A stretch of 64,000 nt of DNA from Polytrichum commune (lineage: Eukaryota; Streptophyta; Polytrichopsida; Polytrichales; Polytrichaceae). Below, in pieces: positions 1-11,370 of this stretch. Location: contig OX485803.1 in assembly GCA_950295325.1 (NCBI GenBank), positions 33,294,001 to 33,358,000 on the forward strand, in the 5' to 3' direction. Made by a program: the position numbers and the translations under genes. The stretch's first letter is position 1; each line of letters starts with the position of its first letter. A model generated the notes under the pieces. That model ran no database searches, was not told the DNA's origin, and saw nothing but the letters and a program-made list of their open reading frames with translations.

Positions 1-560
1 TGGTCCACCACTCCGCGGGATCACTTTTAGTTAGAATGTTAGCATTAAAAGTTAGAATTGATAGGGAATTTAGGAAAAATTAGTTCATTTAGCATTTAGC
101 CTAGAAGAAGGAAGGTCAAAATGAAACTAAGTAGTGCTAGAAGATAGCAAAGTAGAAAAAATATGCTAGCTAGTAAACACAACTAGCTAAGCAAATATTA
201 GTAGATGCTAGCTAAGCAAGTGTTAGTTTATTAGTTAGTGTGAGGCACACAAGACTATTGGAGGTGTTTTGCGTAAGAAGACAAAATCGGCTTGAAGACT
301 TTTGAAGACAAAAAAGAAAGAGAGCAAGGGGGCTACTTGCCCACTTGCCATCTTGCCAACTCGATGGCGAAAAATTAGAAAGATTTATAGGTTTCCCGTC
401 GGAGCCACCTCGGCGAGAGGGTGGCAACCTCAACTGGGAAAACCCCCGAGCCAAAATTTCGGGAAAGAGTTTGAAAAATGGATCCGGTGGAGGAGGGGTC
501 CAACCCTTTTGTGAGAGGGTTTAAAAACCCCTCCTTCCACCTTGTAGGTCTCTTTCTTTC
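1..560. other. non-coding, possibly LTR-derived leader
   Basis: No credible coding sequence. The first 260 bases are rich in TTAG and CTAGCTAAG words. A TATA-like TTTAAAAA lies at 520-527 in a GC-richer context and is followed by a pyrimidine-rich stretch, as in an LTR or plant promoter. No paired LTR or primer site was found, so the LTR reading is only inference. Confidence 0.3.
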
Positions 561-570
561 TCTAGTTTTT

Positions 571-790
571 GGGCGATGCCCTGCTTCAATGTAGTTAGGA
601 AAAAATCCTCTAGCATGTATTTTCAATGGCTTAAGACAAGGGCTTGAGAAACTTCTCTACTCTCTCTTCTTCTAATGCTTGGGCGAAGCCCTGTGTCAAT
701 GTAGTTAGGAAAAAATCCTTTAGCATGCATTCTCAATGGCCTAAAAAAAATGCTTGAGAACCTCCTCTACTCTCTCTCCTAGTTAGGTTG
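571..790. repeat. 110-bp tandem duplication
   Basis: Two imperfect copies start at 571 and 681, each opening with GGGCGAWGCCCTG and sharing a block around TAGTTAGGAAAAAATCC and TCTCTACTCTCTC. They differ by scattered substitutions and small indels, so the duplication is not recent. No coding function is visible. It lies about 50 bases after a TATA-like site. Confidence 0.75.
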
Positions 791-1080
791 TGTGTTTATT
801 AACACACCAACAAAATAATTCCTTCTTTTGTAGAGGTAGGTTGGATGGTAGAATTTGAATGGAGGCATTGTAAACCTCATCTGCCAATGCCCTGAAGGCT
901 TAGTTCAGAAGCTAGAACAAGATACTTATCATTTTTCTTTGAGAGAGATTTCCTATAGTTATCCATAGCCGTTTCCCATTTGTGATTTGGTTAAGATGAC
1001 AATTAGTTATGGATTTTCAAAGATGGAGTAGAAAAACTAGGTGGTCTTGTGGGTAGCGGCTGCTGGATCAGACTTGCGAG

Positions 1081-1620
1081 CCCAATAGAAATTTTAATTC
1101 TAAGAAGTTATATTTTTCCCAAGTAGAACTTTTGTGTAGCTTTCCAAAATGGCTTAGAACATTTGATTTGAGCATGATTTGAATTAGATATGAATTGTGG
1201 AAGATGGGACACATAGTTTGAGAACTTTTGGTTGACTGCTGCATTACAGAGAATCTGCTGGGTTCATTTTGGCTTACCTTTCTAATCACATATTTTTATC
1301 AAATACATATTTTTAATATATCTCCAAGGTCATATAGAACGTTTGATTTGAATAAGATTTGAATTAGATATGAATTGTTGAAGGCGAGATACATAGTTTA
1401 AGCCTTCTTGATTGACTGTTGTGTTACAAGGAGTCTGCTGAATTTCTATTAGCTTCACCTGCTGATGTCATAATTTTCCTAGTTATAACTTGTTCATAGC
1501 TTTCCAATGGTATAAGGAAAGCCTAGATCCAACTAGTAAGGAATGTGCTATGAATTTTTGAAGTTAGAAGTTAGATAGGTGGGTTGAAAGGGTCGGTTGA
1601 ATCGACCTCACATTTCCAAC
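1081..1620. repeat. 180-bp tandem repeat, about three diverged copies
   Basis: Blocks starting near 1081, 1261 and 1441 align at an exact 180-bp step. The anchor TAGAAC-TTTGATTTGA is at 1155 and 1335, with a decayed match at 1515. The first two copies share long stretches (ATTTGAATTAGATATGAATTG; GATTGACTG-TG-TTACA), and the third is much more diverged. The length is close to one nucleosome plus linker. No open reading frame runs through it. Confidence 0.65.
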
Positions 1621-3270
1621 CCTCATAATTTTTGCATTTATTATCCGATTAAAGTGATTTTTAGATCATTGGAAAGATAATTAGGTGCAATAAGTATAAA
1701 TATTATGCTTAGGATTAAATTACAGTGCAGAATAAATACTTTATATTTTAATTATTAACTAAGGTACGCTTACTACCAAACTAGTTACAAAGAAAGAGGC
1801 AAGGTCGACGCTCGGGAAGTGGAGCAAAGAAGGAGGTAGCGGCTCGGTCTACATCGAGCCCAAATCAACCGAGGAGAATTGAGGTAAATTTACTAACGCT
1901 AGCCTTCCATTTAGGGTTGGAGGAAGCGCGGCTAAAATACGCATCTCTAAACCCACTCACCTATCTCGTAAGGTTAAGTGGCTTGACCACTTGACCGCCA
2001 AGGGAATACCCAACTCCATTGTTTTCGGGGCCCTTGGTATGTTTTGTGGTAGTAGCTTCATTTATTAGCAAGTTTCGTATGTGGTAAGTCGGATTAATCA
2101 CCGACACGACCACTCTGAATGTTGTTGGTGGAAAAGTGGAGTTAATGACCCGTGAATCCACTATTATGTTGTTCGCCCCATAGATTGGGAGTAATGGCCC
2201 CAATTTATGAAGATTAAGCAACATGTTGAACCTACAGGTTGCCCGTCACCCTTGTCCTATTAAGTTGCATTTTGTGGTCTATCCAGTGTAAACACGCTTA
2301 ACAATTAAAACATACAAAATAATTTGTAAACCCTTGTTGGCAAGAGACCCGAATCGGAAACTTAACTCGGTAGAATGACACCACCCTTCGAACCATTGAT
2401 GTCCAAAGGGTTTGAGATGTCACTCGACCTTCAAAAGACCTGCACGACGCCTTAGAAGGTTCCGAGGTAAGGGGTGCACCAACCAGGTAAGGGATGATGC
2501 CTAATATGTTAATGTAGTGAGTTAGGACGTACAAACAAAAGTAAGTAATTAAAAAAGAATTTGTGTGAAGGGTGGGACTTAGGCCAAGTTCCCCCGCTTA
2601 GAAAACTAAATAGAACTAAATAAAGATATAGGAAGAATTGAATGGTCCATCAAATTGTCGTTATTCCGTTCGTTGAGTTAGGGTGGTATGAGTCACACCC
2701 GGTTGGATGTATCAGAACCATCCCAATTCACAAATTAGGATTGCCTTGGTTTCAAGGTTGGTGCGTCTGCGCGTAGAATAGGTTGTAAGTTAAGGTTAGA
2801 ACTAGATATGAAATTGGTTAGTGGAGTTTAGAGCCACAATAGTAAAAAACTAAGGCCCAACCTCCGGAGGTACTACGACGCATATTTAATTTTCCTTAAA
2901 AATCTAACTACTCACGTTATACACCTATCATCCGGGTTCGGCTTGGGCACCTGCAAATGCAGGCCACCTTCGCCGAAGGGCTTGTGTGATACTTTTAGGC
3001 TCCCTCGAAAGGGGGTGGCCCAAAAGTACCACAGGAAGTCATGAGGCAAATGTGGAAATGAGCTCAACGGAGCCACCACCAAACCGTGCGCCGACATTCC
3101 TTGTATCACCTATATAATCAAGTTTGCGCTGGATGCAGGCTGGGCCATCGCCCTTTGTCACTCTTGTTGTAACAAAATAACCTTTAGCTTTGCAATTTCA
3201 TTCTGCACCGAAGGTACTTCTGTAGTTGCCTTTTGCGAGCGGACATGCTATTCTTTGTCCCTCAACATGT
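1621..3270. other. intergenic, nothing recognised
   Basis: About 1.65 kb of mixed-composition DNA. Short open frames exist on both strands but none shows a known domain or consistent coding bias. Near 2930-3020 a GC-richer patch reads like the edge of an old retroelement, but no LTR, primer site or domain could be named. Confidence 0.4.
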
Positions 3271-3275
3271 TCTCA

Positions 3276-5300
3276 TTAGCATCTTGCATAACGGATTTCA
3301 CCATGCCAGCGAACGTTGTAGGGGGGGAGGATCTGACCTAAGTTGTTTGGCAAATCCATATCATCCTCGTCCCCACTACTTATAGCTATGGTTTCCTCCA
3401 TTGCATAATCACCATAGAATTTCTTTCCCTTCAACATTTTCCTCTCCCTGAACGTGGTAGTTGGGTCATTGGAGTGTATTTCATTTTCATCATCCACAGT
3501 GAGGTTAGGCACCAACTTATTCTATGGAGTTACCACCCGCATAACTTTCTTTTGTTGAGAGGCTTTCAATTCCTACATATAACCCGACCTCACCCTCTGC
3601 CTTCGTCGTGTCTTCTTTTTCCTCTTCTTTTTCCTCCTTCACCTCGTCACCTGGCCCCCGAGACAGATTGTCCAGATGCAATCCGACTAGAGGTTCGGGT
3701 ATTACAACGGGGGTCCTCATAGCAATTTTTTAAAGGTTGATATGCCTCTCCATATCCAACGGGTTTTCACCCCCTGAATAATCTCCTCACCATAGCTCCC
3801 CATGATCTAATCAAGGATGTTTGTCCTTTTCACCAAGGATTTCTAGGTTTTGTAGAATTGAACATCACCATCCTCTATATAGGAGTATCTATCTATATAT
3901 ATATGTATATATTCAACCCCAACATCTGCACATGTATTAGAATCATGTATATGACATTATACAAAAAAAATATGGTACCAAAACAAGGAACTCACCCTAA
4001 CAAAAACAATGCCTAGTCTGGGTCGGTCGACCCAAACCAATACAAAGCCTAGTTTGAGTTGGTCCACTCAAACTATGCATCAACTAGTTCAATTTACTTA
4101 CCATGGCAACATAGATGGGTTTGGAGCCCTGAAGATGTTGAAAATGTAATCCCCTCTCCTCGTTAGAGTCCTCACCATTCTCAAGGTAGAAGCCCATCCA
4201 CAACTCATGTGCAGAATAGTTCTCGTATATTGCCTCATCGTAGAGGCATTTGTTGGCATCCAAACATTTTAGAACCACGGGTAGATCATTTAGTGCATTT
4301 TAAAAACGACGTGCGGCATAATATAGAGAGGATTAAAATCATATGAAATAAAAAATTATAACGGAATTGCAAATAATGAAGGGGCCATTAAATGTAGACA
4401 ATCCCATTATAAGTAAGTTAGATGGACATTAAACGTGGGCCATTATTTTTTTGTAAAATTAATATAGGGGCTGAATATAAGGATCATAGAAGGTATGTTT
4501 AGTATGGTATGTAAATGGGTTTAGGACTCACGGGGATGGATGATAATTGGGATTTCAGTCTGTCCAAAATAACTTAAAAGGAATATAGAGTACAAAAAAT
4601 TGCAGTGACTTGGACAATATAAGTAATGGAAGGGTGCAAACAAATGGGTCATTTTTGAAATTTAAGTAATTATAGGTAGGCTTTAATTCAACCCTTGTAG
4701 GTAAATAGCCCCAAAACAAAAAATTCCCCAGCCGCACGTGGTGCACAAAAATGCCTTAGAGTGATCTACCCTTGTTCGGAACTTGGAAGAGTTTGTCCAT
4801 CCAGGATACAAGGTGGTTCTCAACATTCAACAAGTTAGCTTCAAACATGAAGTACAAACAAAGTACGTTGACGACTTTGGTCTTCTTGTCTTTCAACGTC
4901 GTGTACCTTTGCCGATGCAGCAATGTGGTGAGATTTATTCACAACATAATCCGGTTGCAATTTCATTTCAATCTCATATACGTGCTCCGTTTTCCTATCC
5001 TCGATAATCTGGAGCTAGATGTCAGGTTCCTCAATTTGGGGCTTGCAAAGTCAACAAACTTTGACATGAACGGCTCATAAAAGTGCTTATGGTGCCCTCG
5101 AACGAACATTCAAGATTGTTCCTTAAGTCTATAATTCCAAAGGGGGCCCGATCCATTATTTTTGTCCTTATCGGTTCCACAGGATCAACATCAGGCCAAC
5201 CTTGATTTTTGTAAGGCTCAAGGGTGACAAGGTTGAAGTGCACGTCCCCCTTAAAAAGGACAATCCTCTTCTCCTCTATGAAGTTGAAGAATGCAAGCAT
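3276..5300 (-). pseudogene. unrecognised broken minus-strand coding region
   Basis: Reading from 5300 leftward, an 89-residue open frame (5300-5031) contains the phrases GWPDVDPVEPIRTKIMDRAP and DLRNNLECSFEGTISTF. The sense appears to continue in another frame near 5070 (FMSKFVDFASPKL), showing a frameshift. A further 64-residue stretch (4278-4084) ends at a near-perfect splice donor, ATG|GTAAGT, with the intron side starting at 4101. Two acidic, lysine/glutamate-rich stretches follow at 3720-3517 and 3515-3276. The pattern of short open segments, frame changes and donor-like sites suggests either a multi-exon gene or, more likely, a decayed one. I do not recognise the family and assign no function. 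A decayed transposon gene is possible. Confidence 0.35.
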
Positions 5301-5325
5301 TGCGTGATCTAGAAACGGCCAGTAT

Positions 5326-5517
5326 TATTGGAGGATAGTGTTAGGTTGCATCGGTGACATTGTCCCATATGGGTTGTCAACGCTGGTTCTAACACATACA
5401 TAAAAATAAAGGCATAAGGGGAGGAACTAATCACTCTCTCCATTGTATGCAATCCTAGTGTATTGTGTTCTTGCTTCCTACGCTGATCTCTTTGCTTTCT
5501 TATTTCATTTCCCAATA
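5326..5517 (+). repeat. 192-bp LTR-like dispersed repeat, copy 1
   Basis: Begins TATTGGA and ends CCCAATA, near-inverted termini. It contains the TTGTCCCATATGGG block typical of plant copia-type LTRs, a TATA-like ATAAAAATAAAGG and a pyrimidine-rich segment after it. A second copy at 37587-39666 is also exactly 192 bp once the solo LTR inside it is removed. The flanking 5-mers here do not match, so the target duplication has decayed or the copy arrived as part of a larger segment. Best reading: solo LTR of a short (TRIM- or copia-like) retroelement with non-standard TA...TA ends. Confidence 0.6.
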
Positions 5518-5779
5518 GTTTATGGGCCCACTTTGCTTTAGAGGTAGGAGATCGACTTAGGAAGAGCTTGGAGAAGGTTGGATCTTATCGAAGGCGATTC
5601 GGTGGTTGGAGCTTTTGGTGGAGTTTTGAAGCTTTGGAGGACCTTCGGAGCGCCTTGGAGCATTCTTGGTGGTTTGGACCAGCGTAGAGTACCTTCTAGG
5701 AGTGTTACCACATTGGAGAATCCATTTGGTAGAGGTCCATTCCATTTTGAACTCTTGAGTGCATATCAATTCGTATGTT
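5518..5779. other. GC-richer spacer before the 120-bp array
   Basis: G-rich DNA (many TTGGAG/CTTGGAG words) between the LTR-like repeat and the tandem array. No domain is visible in either strand. It may be an untranslated leader of the copia-type element that follows, but no primer binding site was found. Confidence 0.3.
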
Positions 5780-6530
5780 GAGTGCAAAAGTGTTGACTTG
5801 AGAGATCCCTCCTTTCTATGCTTAGTTTGAGGCGATTCGTGTTCCAAGAGGCTTAATCTAACTCTCTTGATGGTTATCTAGTCATTTTGTATCATTTTGG
5901 AGTGGAAATGTGTTAACTTGAGAGATCCCTCACTTCTATGCTTAGTTTGAGGCGATTTGAGTTCAAAGAAACTTAGTCTAACTCTCTTGATAGTTATCTA
6001 GTCATTTTGCATCATTTTGGAATGGAAATGTGCTGACTTGAGAGATCCCTCACTTCTATGCTTAGTTTGAGGTGATTCGAGTTCAAAGAGGCTAAGTCTA
6101 ACTCTCTTGATAGTTATCTAGTCATTTTACATCATTTTGGAGTGGAAATGTGCTGATTTCAGAGATATCTCACTTCTATGTTTAGTTTGAGGTGATCGGA
6201 GTTCAAAGAGGCTTAGTCTAACTCTCTTGATAGTTATCTAGTCATTTTGCATTATTTTGGAGTAGAAAGATACTGACTTGAGAGATCCCTCACTTCTATA
6301 CTTAGTTTGAGGCGATTTGAGTTCAAAGAGACTTAGTCTAACTCTCTTGATAGTTATCTAGTCATTTTAAATCATTTTGGAATGAAAAGGTGTTGACTTG
6401 AAATATTCCTCACTTCTATGCCTAGTTTGAGGCGATTTGAGTTCCAAAAGGCTTAGTTGTGGCCTTTTGATGGTCATCTAGTTATTTGACATCATTTGGG
6501 AGTAGAAAGGTGTTGACTTGAATGTGAGAG
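5780..6530 (+). repeat. 120-bp tandem array, about six copies
   Basis: An exact 120-bp period is visible from about 5780 to 6530. Each unit contains TTGACTTGAGAGATCCCTC, CTTAGTTTGAGGCGAT, TAGTCTAACTCTCTTGATAG and TCTAGTCATTTT-CATCATTTT. Copies differ by a few per cent to over ten per cent, and the last two are the most diverged. Although 120 is a multiple of three, no open frame runs through the array. It ends about 100 bp before the ATG of the copia gag relic, so it sits where a retrotransposon leader would be. Confidence 0.9.
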
Positions 6531-6636
6531 AACCTTGAATGAATTTTACATTTCAAAATCATATTCTAAATTTTTGGAGGGTTTTTAAGCTCTAATGGTA
6601 CATTAAGTGAATGGGAGATCACATTCAAGTTGCAAA

Positions 6637-8115
6637 ATGGCTTCTAGTGAGGGCGATGGCCACATCACCCTCGACTAATTCGGCGGCGATAACTTCAACC
6701 TCTACAAGTTCAAGTTGAAGATGGTGTTGTCCACCAAAGATCTTTGGGGGATTGTGGAAGGTACGAGTTGCCGCCACCGTCCACAGCGAGCGACGAGGTC
6801 AAGAAGGCGTACGAGCGGCGATGCAAGAAGGCCTTCGCCATCATTGCCACGAGCTTGGTGGACAAGGAGTTGGCGCATATCAAAGGGTGTAAAGGACCGG
6901 TGGAAGGGTGGAAGACCTTGTGCAATTTCCACGAGACCAAAAGCTTGTCCAACATTTTATTCATAAGGCGAAAGTTCTTCACCATCAAGATGGACGAAGG
7001 CGCCAACATCCTCGACCACATCAATAAGGTAAAATCTCTTGTTGACCAACTCACATGCTTGGAGGTGCCCATGAAAGATAAGGATGTGGTCATGACCTTG
7101 CTCGATAGTTTACCACCCTCGTTCGAGCACTTGATCACCGCATTGGAGACGCGGCCGTTTTCGGAACTCACGTTGGACTTCATCACCGCACGCCTCATGC
7201 ACGAGGTGTCCAAGAGGAAGGAGAATGAGCCTCAAGGCGACGATGCGGCCATATTGTTCACGCCAACCTTGAGCATTCGACAACAACAAACGGCGCGCCG
7301 ACACCCCGAGGTGCTACAATTGTGGTAGGTTGGGCCACATTGCTCGTAATTGTCGAATGAAACACAAAGCCAATGCCAACACATGACACCATAGAAGCAT
7401 TTTTTTGACACTTACTAACCCGTGTCGGGTCGCAAAGTGTTTATGGGTGATAACGGCATGGTAGAGGCCGTAGGCAAAGGCTCTATACTAGTGGAAACAC
7501 ATGTGAAAGGTCGTGTGTGGAGCATTAGAATGCACGACGTACTTCATGTGCCCAAAATGCATTCCAACTTGCTTTCGGTGAGCAAGTTCATTTCGAGGGG
7601 TTTGAAGGTGCAATTCAACTCGTTGGGATGCGTGGTGAGGGCAAGCAACGGGGAGATGTTGACCGTTGCATCGTTGGAGTCCAACTTGTATCAATTGGAC
7701 ACCAATGTGATGAATGGGGCAAAAACGAGTTCTTTGGCACGTTCCGATGGGACATCACATTCTTTGGAGCTTTGGTACAAGAGGTTGGGGCATCTCAACA
7801 CCAATAGCGTGAAAATGCTTCAAAGCATGGTGAGCGGGATGGACGTGGGAGTGGCGCAAGGCGATGCGCATTCTTTAACATGCAAAGGATGTGTGGAGGG
7901 CAAATAAGCGAGGCGGTCATTCCCCACGGATGGAGGTACCCGCGCCACCAAGATCTTGGAGCTCGTGCATTCCGTCGTATGCGGGCCGATGAAAACGCCT
8001 TCCATTGGGGCGCAAGGTATTTTCTCACCTTCATTGACGATTTTTCGCACAAGATTTGGGTGTACGTGCTCAAATCCAAGAAGGAGGTATTAGCACAGTT
8101 CAAATAATGGAAAAT
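6637..8115 (+). pseudogene. Ty1/copia retrotransposon gag-integrase relic
   Basis: The ATG at 6637 opens a copia gag (UBN2-type) with FGGDNFNLYKFKLKMVL, then WKTLCNFHETKSLSNI and TARLMHEVSKRKE, followed by a CCHC zinc knuckle (CYNCGRLGHIARNC) near 7312-7353. Damage: an in-frame TAA near 6676, a frameshift near 6758 and loss of the protease active-site segment between the knuckle and 7420. From 7422 the frame resumes with the protease-integrase linker (HDVLHVPKMHSNLLSVSKF) and the GAG-pre-integrase motif WYKRLGHLNTNSVKML. A TAA at 7905-7907 and a frameshift near 8010 precede the integrase motif YFLTFIDDFSHKIWVY. Homology stops at 8115, exactly where the LTR of the next element begins. Integrase remainder, reverse transcriptase and RNase H are missing. 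Confidence 0.9.
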
Positions 8116-9087
8116 TGTCGCGCACCTCTCCATGAGGAGTGCCCGAAACACCATGGGCACAAGGGGGACCCCGGAGTGACACCCGGGACTTGTGGCGCCG
8201 TTGGTGAGAGGGCCCAAGTGATCCTAGTGTGGGCGAGGGCCCCGGGCGTTGGGAACGCCTCCCACCCACAGAGACTAGGAGGCACAAGGGTAAGGCCATG
8301 AGCTATGGGTAGCTTATGGCGTGACAAATCTAGAATGCTCAAGAACACCTCAATCGGAGGTGTGAGCTAGGAGTTATGGCAATTTCAGTGGGGCGCTGTC
8401 CCGGGACAGCGCCCTGGTGCAGCAGTGCCTGGGAGTGATTCCCAGGACTGCCAAGGTTCAAACAGGCATAACTTCCTCGACACTTCCTTGAATGGTCCAA
8501 GTGAGGAGTTCATCTGCATCTACGTGAAGCGTAGATGAAGATGGACTGGTTGCTTGTTAGCATCAGACATCATACAAGGAAGTTATGATGGTCTGAAGCT
8601 GCTGGGGGCTTCATGGCCCAGCAGCTAAGGGAAAATGTCTACTTGGCCCCAACTCTTGGTAGAGAGACAAGAGGTCGTTTGACGGTGGGGTAGGGGCCCT
8701 ATGTAGAGTCCTAGAGGCTTATATGGGTGAGGTGGTGTGGCCTCACCTACCCGAGGCCGCACGGCACGGCCTCCATGGGCATTGGCCCAATGTGAGGCCA
8801 TAGTTGCCTAGTATTGTTCGGGTTGTTGTAGTGTTGCTCCGGCAACGCGATGATCAACATGGGATTGGACTTCCATGGAGGGAAGTCCACATCTAGGAAT
8901 GGGTTATCGATTAAGAGGTGAGTCCCAAAAGCAAAGTAGGGGGATTGGTTCCCTCCTATGAACTATAAGGTCCGGGGTAGGAGGAGCTAACCATTAGCAT
9001 GGCGGTATGCGAAGGGTTAGCACTCGTAACCTTTGCTAGGAATGGAAATTGGCAAGATTTTTAAGGGGACTAGCAAGGGTTGCGACA
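8116..9087 (+). mobile_element. 5' LTR of degenerate Ty3/gypsy element
   Basis: 972 bp, beginning TGTCGCGCAC and ending GGTTGCGACA, so its termini form a TGTCGC...GCGACA inverted pair. It is followed two bases later by a primer-binding site, which fixes it as a 5' LTR on the plus strand. It interrupts the copia integrase reading frame at 8115/8116. No matching 3' LTR was found downstream, so the element is truncated or its 3' end has decayed beyond recognition. Confidence 0.85.
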
Positions 9088-9089
9088 CG

Positions 9090-9101
9090 TGGTATCAAAG
9101 C
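9090..9101 (+). other. primer-binding site, initiator tRNA-Met type
   Basis: TGGTATCAAAGC differs by one base from the canonical plant retrotransposon site TGGTATCAGAGC, complementary to the 3' end of initiator tRNA-Met. It lies two bases after the LTR end, the expected spacing. Confidence 0.85.
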
Positions 9102-9926
9102 AGGGTTCCAATATTTGAGCTAGCACTTTGAGGGAGACATGGCTATCAAACGTATGGGTTATGATGGTGAGCCCGGGGTTTCGGAAAGATTGTGAGGCTC
9201 AAATTGGAACAAGGATCATGTGCAAGTGGATTTTAACGATACCATTGATTCTAATGACAATGGTAAGCATGAGGGTGGATTCGGTAAGGAAAATGGAGGA
9301 GTCATTTGAGAGGGCTCCCGCAAACCTCAAAAAGTATTTGGGGCCTAGAATACCTAATGCACCCAAAACTTTGGAGGGCATTAATGTTGGATTGAATTTC
9401 CAATTCGAAATGCTTGGAAGGTAGTGATGTTGGAATTGGTGCAGATGAGGCATCCGGGGCCTTTTAAGGCCTATATGCGTAATTCAAACGCACAAATGAA
9501 TGATACACCTAAAATGGACGAGCTTTGTAAGAAATGCATCAGTTTAGGTGGGGTTTCAAAAACGGGTGGTGAATACCATGTTCAAATTTGCAAAATTTAT
9601 TGAGGTCGTGGGGGGGATCACCAAGATTGCTAGAGCATTGAAGCTGATGGTCCCGAAGAAGAAGGAAAAAGTTGGCTTCGCGGACCAAACCAAATCTTGT
9701 TGTTGCCACGGACCGAATGTTAGACGATGGCTTTGTGGCCAAGGCTAGTAGCCTTAAGCCAAGGCCAAGTCTTTTGTATATCATGTTTCGAATCAATGAG
9801 AAAAATGTCTCATGTGTTGACAAAGAGGCAAGGCATTCCTTCATGAGCCCAAAGCTCACAAGGGAGATGGGGCTTGCCGATCGGTAGAGCAGGCAAGCCC
9901 ACCAAGGTGCGGTTTGGGAAGGGCGA

Positions 9927-10530
9927 ACCGCATGCCCGGGTACGCAACTCCCATATTATACGCAGGGGGCATCGTACTTAAAACGGCTTAGAGGACGGCT
10001 TTTGTAAAAATTATATCAAATTATATCAAATTAAAATGATCAAAAAGTTGGGTGAAGACCAAATTAAATAAAATGAGATGAAAAAAAGTTGGGTAAAGAC
10101 CAAATTAAATAAAATGAGATGAAAAAAATTGGGTGAAGACCAAATTAAATAAATGAGATGAAAAAAAAGTTGGGTTGCATATTTATTAAGCCTCCCATTA
10201 AAATTATAAGCCACGAATAGTTGCCTCCCATTAAAATTATAATTCATTCACAATGTTCAAAAAATTATTAAAATGTTCAAAAAATTGGGTAGTTTGATCT
10301 ATGGTACCTGTATTAAAAAAAATCATATAATTAAGTTTTTAATGCAATTATATGCTTCAAAATATATTCATTTCCTATATATAATTACATTTTTGGATTC
10401 CTTCTTAGAAGGGCTGCAAGGGTTTCCTACATTAAAACAAATTGTATCACTCAATATTGGACTAAAACGCATTATAAGTGATTATAATCAGGACCATATA
10501 ATACGGGAGTTGCGTACCCGGGACCGCATG
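9927..10530. mobile_element. 588-bp TIR element (hAT-like) with 8-bp target duplication
   Basis: The element occupies 9935-10522. Its ends are perfect 18-bp inverted repeats, CCCGGGTACGCAACTCCC and its complement, extending with two mismatches to about 27 bp. The flanks are perfect 8-bp direct repeats, ACCGCATG at 9927-9934 and 10523-10530. An 8-bp duplication fits hAT and a few other superfamilies; the CCCGGG terminus is not the usual hAT CAGGG type, so the superfamily stays open. There is no transposase, so it is non-autonomous. It lies inside the protease/RT linker of the gypsy relic, and excision in silico restores that frame. Confidence 0.92.
10036..10175. repeat. ~53-bp tandem repeat inside the TIR element
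   Basis: About three copies of a unit containing AAGTTGGGTGAAGACCAAAT followed by TAAATAAAATGAGATGAAAA, with small indels in the A-runs. Internal satellite of the non-autonomous TIR element, of the sort that expands in such elements by replication slippage. Confidence 0.75.
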
Positions 10531-11370
10531 AGACAAAGGAGGCCGCGATGCATGTAAACTTTCAATGTGAGACCTTGGATTTTTGTCAAAATTACACACC
10601 GTGTGAAATAGATGAAATGCATGTCATTGTGAAGATCGTCTTCTTTGAAACTCACATGATAGATGTGAGGTGCAAGCCAGTGTGTTTGCGGTGCATTATG
10701 ATGTGCCATAATGGCAAAGAGTTGAAGTTCAAATTGACAAGGACTCCTATGGTAGGAGGACCCAAGTTGAATTTGGTCTTAATGGACCAAATGAAAAATG
10801 AAAAACATAATGGTCGTGGTTCAATTAGAGCAACTCCAAGGAATGTATGAGGAAGCTAGGAAAGATGGGCCTCCCCCAAACCACATTTGTGGGATGTTGG
10901 TGATATACAATGATGTATTCACCAATGTGTTGCTCAAAATGTTACCGCCAAGGAATGAATAGCAACTTTGTTCAACAAGAGATTGAGTTCTTGAGGTATG
11001 TGGTGACAAATGAAGTTGGTGGACGAACATGAAAAATATCAAGGCAATCCAAGAGGAGGATTGGCCCTTGTCTCAAAAAGGCTTAGGTCATTGGTTGGCC
11101 TAGCCAACTACTACCACCACTTCATTCGAGAGTTTTCTAAGGATGCTAGGACCTTAGTCAACTTGTTAAAAAAATTGTCTATCCTAAAAGTGAGATGAGC
11201 CTTGTCAGCAAGGCCTCGGGAAAAAGTTCTCTTCACAAGATGTGGTCGAGTTCCCGGGTTTTCACAAGCATTTTAAGGTGCACATGGAGGCGAAGGACTT
11301 TACCATTGGCGGATATTGATCCAAGATGGATGACCATTGCATATGAGAGTATTAAGCTCACTGGTTGCTA

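Larger units (their letters stand above)
9118..11370 (+). pseudogene. Ty3/gypsy gag-pol relic
   Basis: Gag-like fragments at 9128-9770 carry many stops and frameshifts. Near 9780-9880 a retropepsin segment is recognisable by RHSFMSPKLTREMGL, but the catalytic D-T/S-G is replaced by D-K-E. The frame is interrupted by the TIR element at 9935-10522; joining the flanks with one copy of the 8-bp duplication gives a continuous frame into MHVNFQCETLDF. The N-terminal edge of reverse transcriptase is visible near 10830-10965, then the catalytic YxDD core is missing. The thumb region follows at 11010-11198 (LRSLVGLANYYHHFIREFSK), then a decayed RNase H start (DFTIGG) to about 11370. Integrase is not visible. 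Clearly non-functional. Confidence 0.85.

Noticed and set aside
4011-4075. 36-bp duplicated GGTCGACC/GGTCCACT segment as a separate mobile element
   Set aside because: Only two diverged copies and no flanking duplication; mentioned only for resemblance to the foldback element at 35.8 kb.
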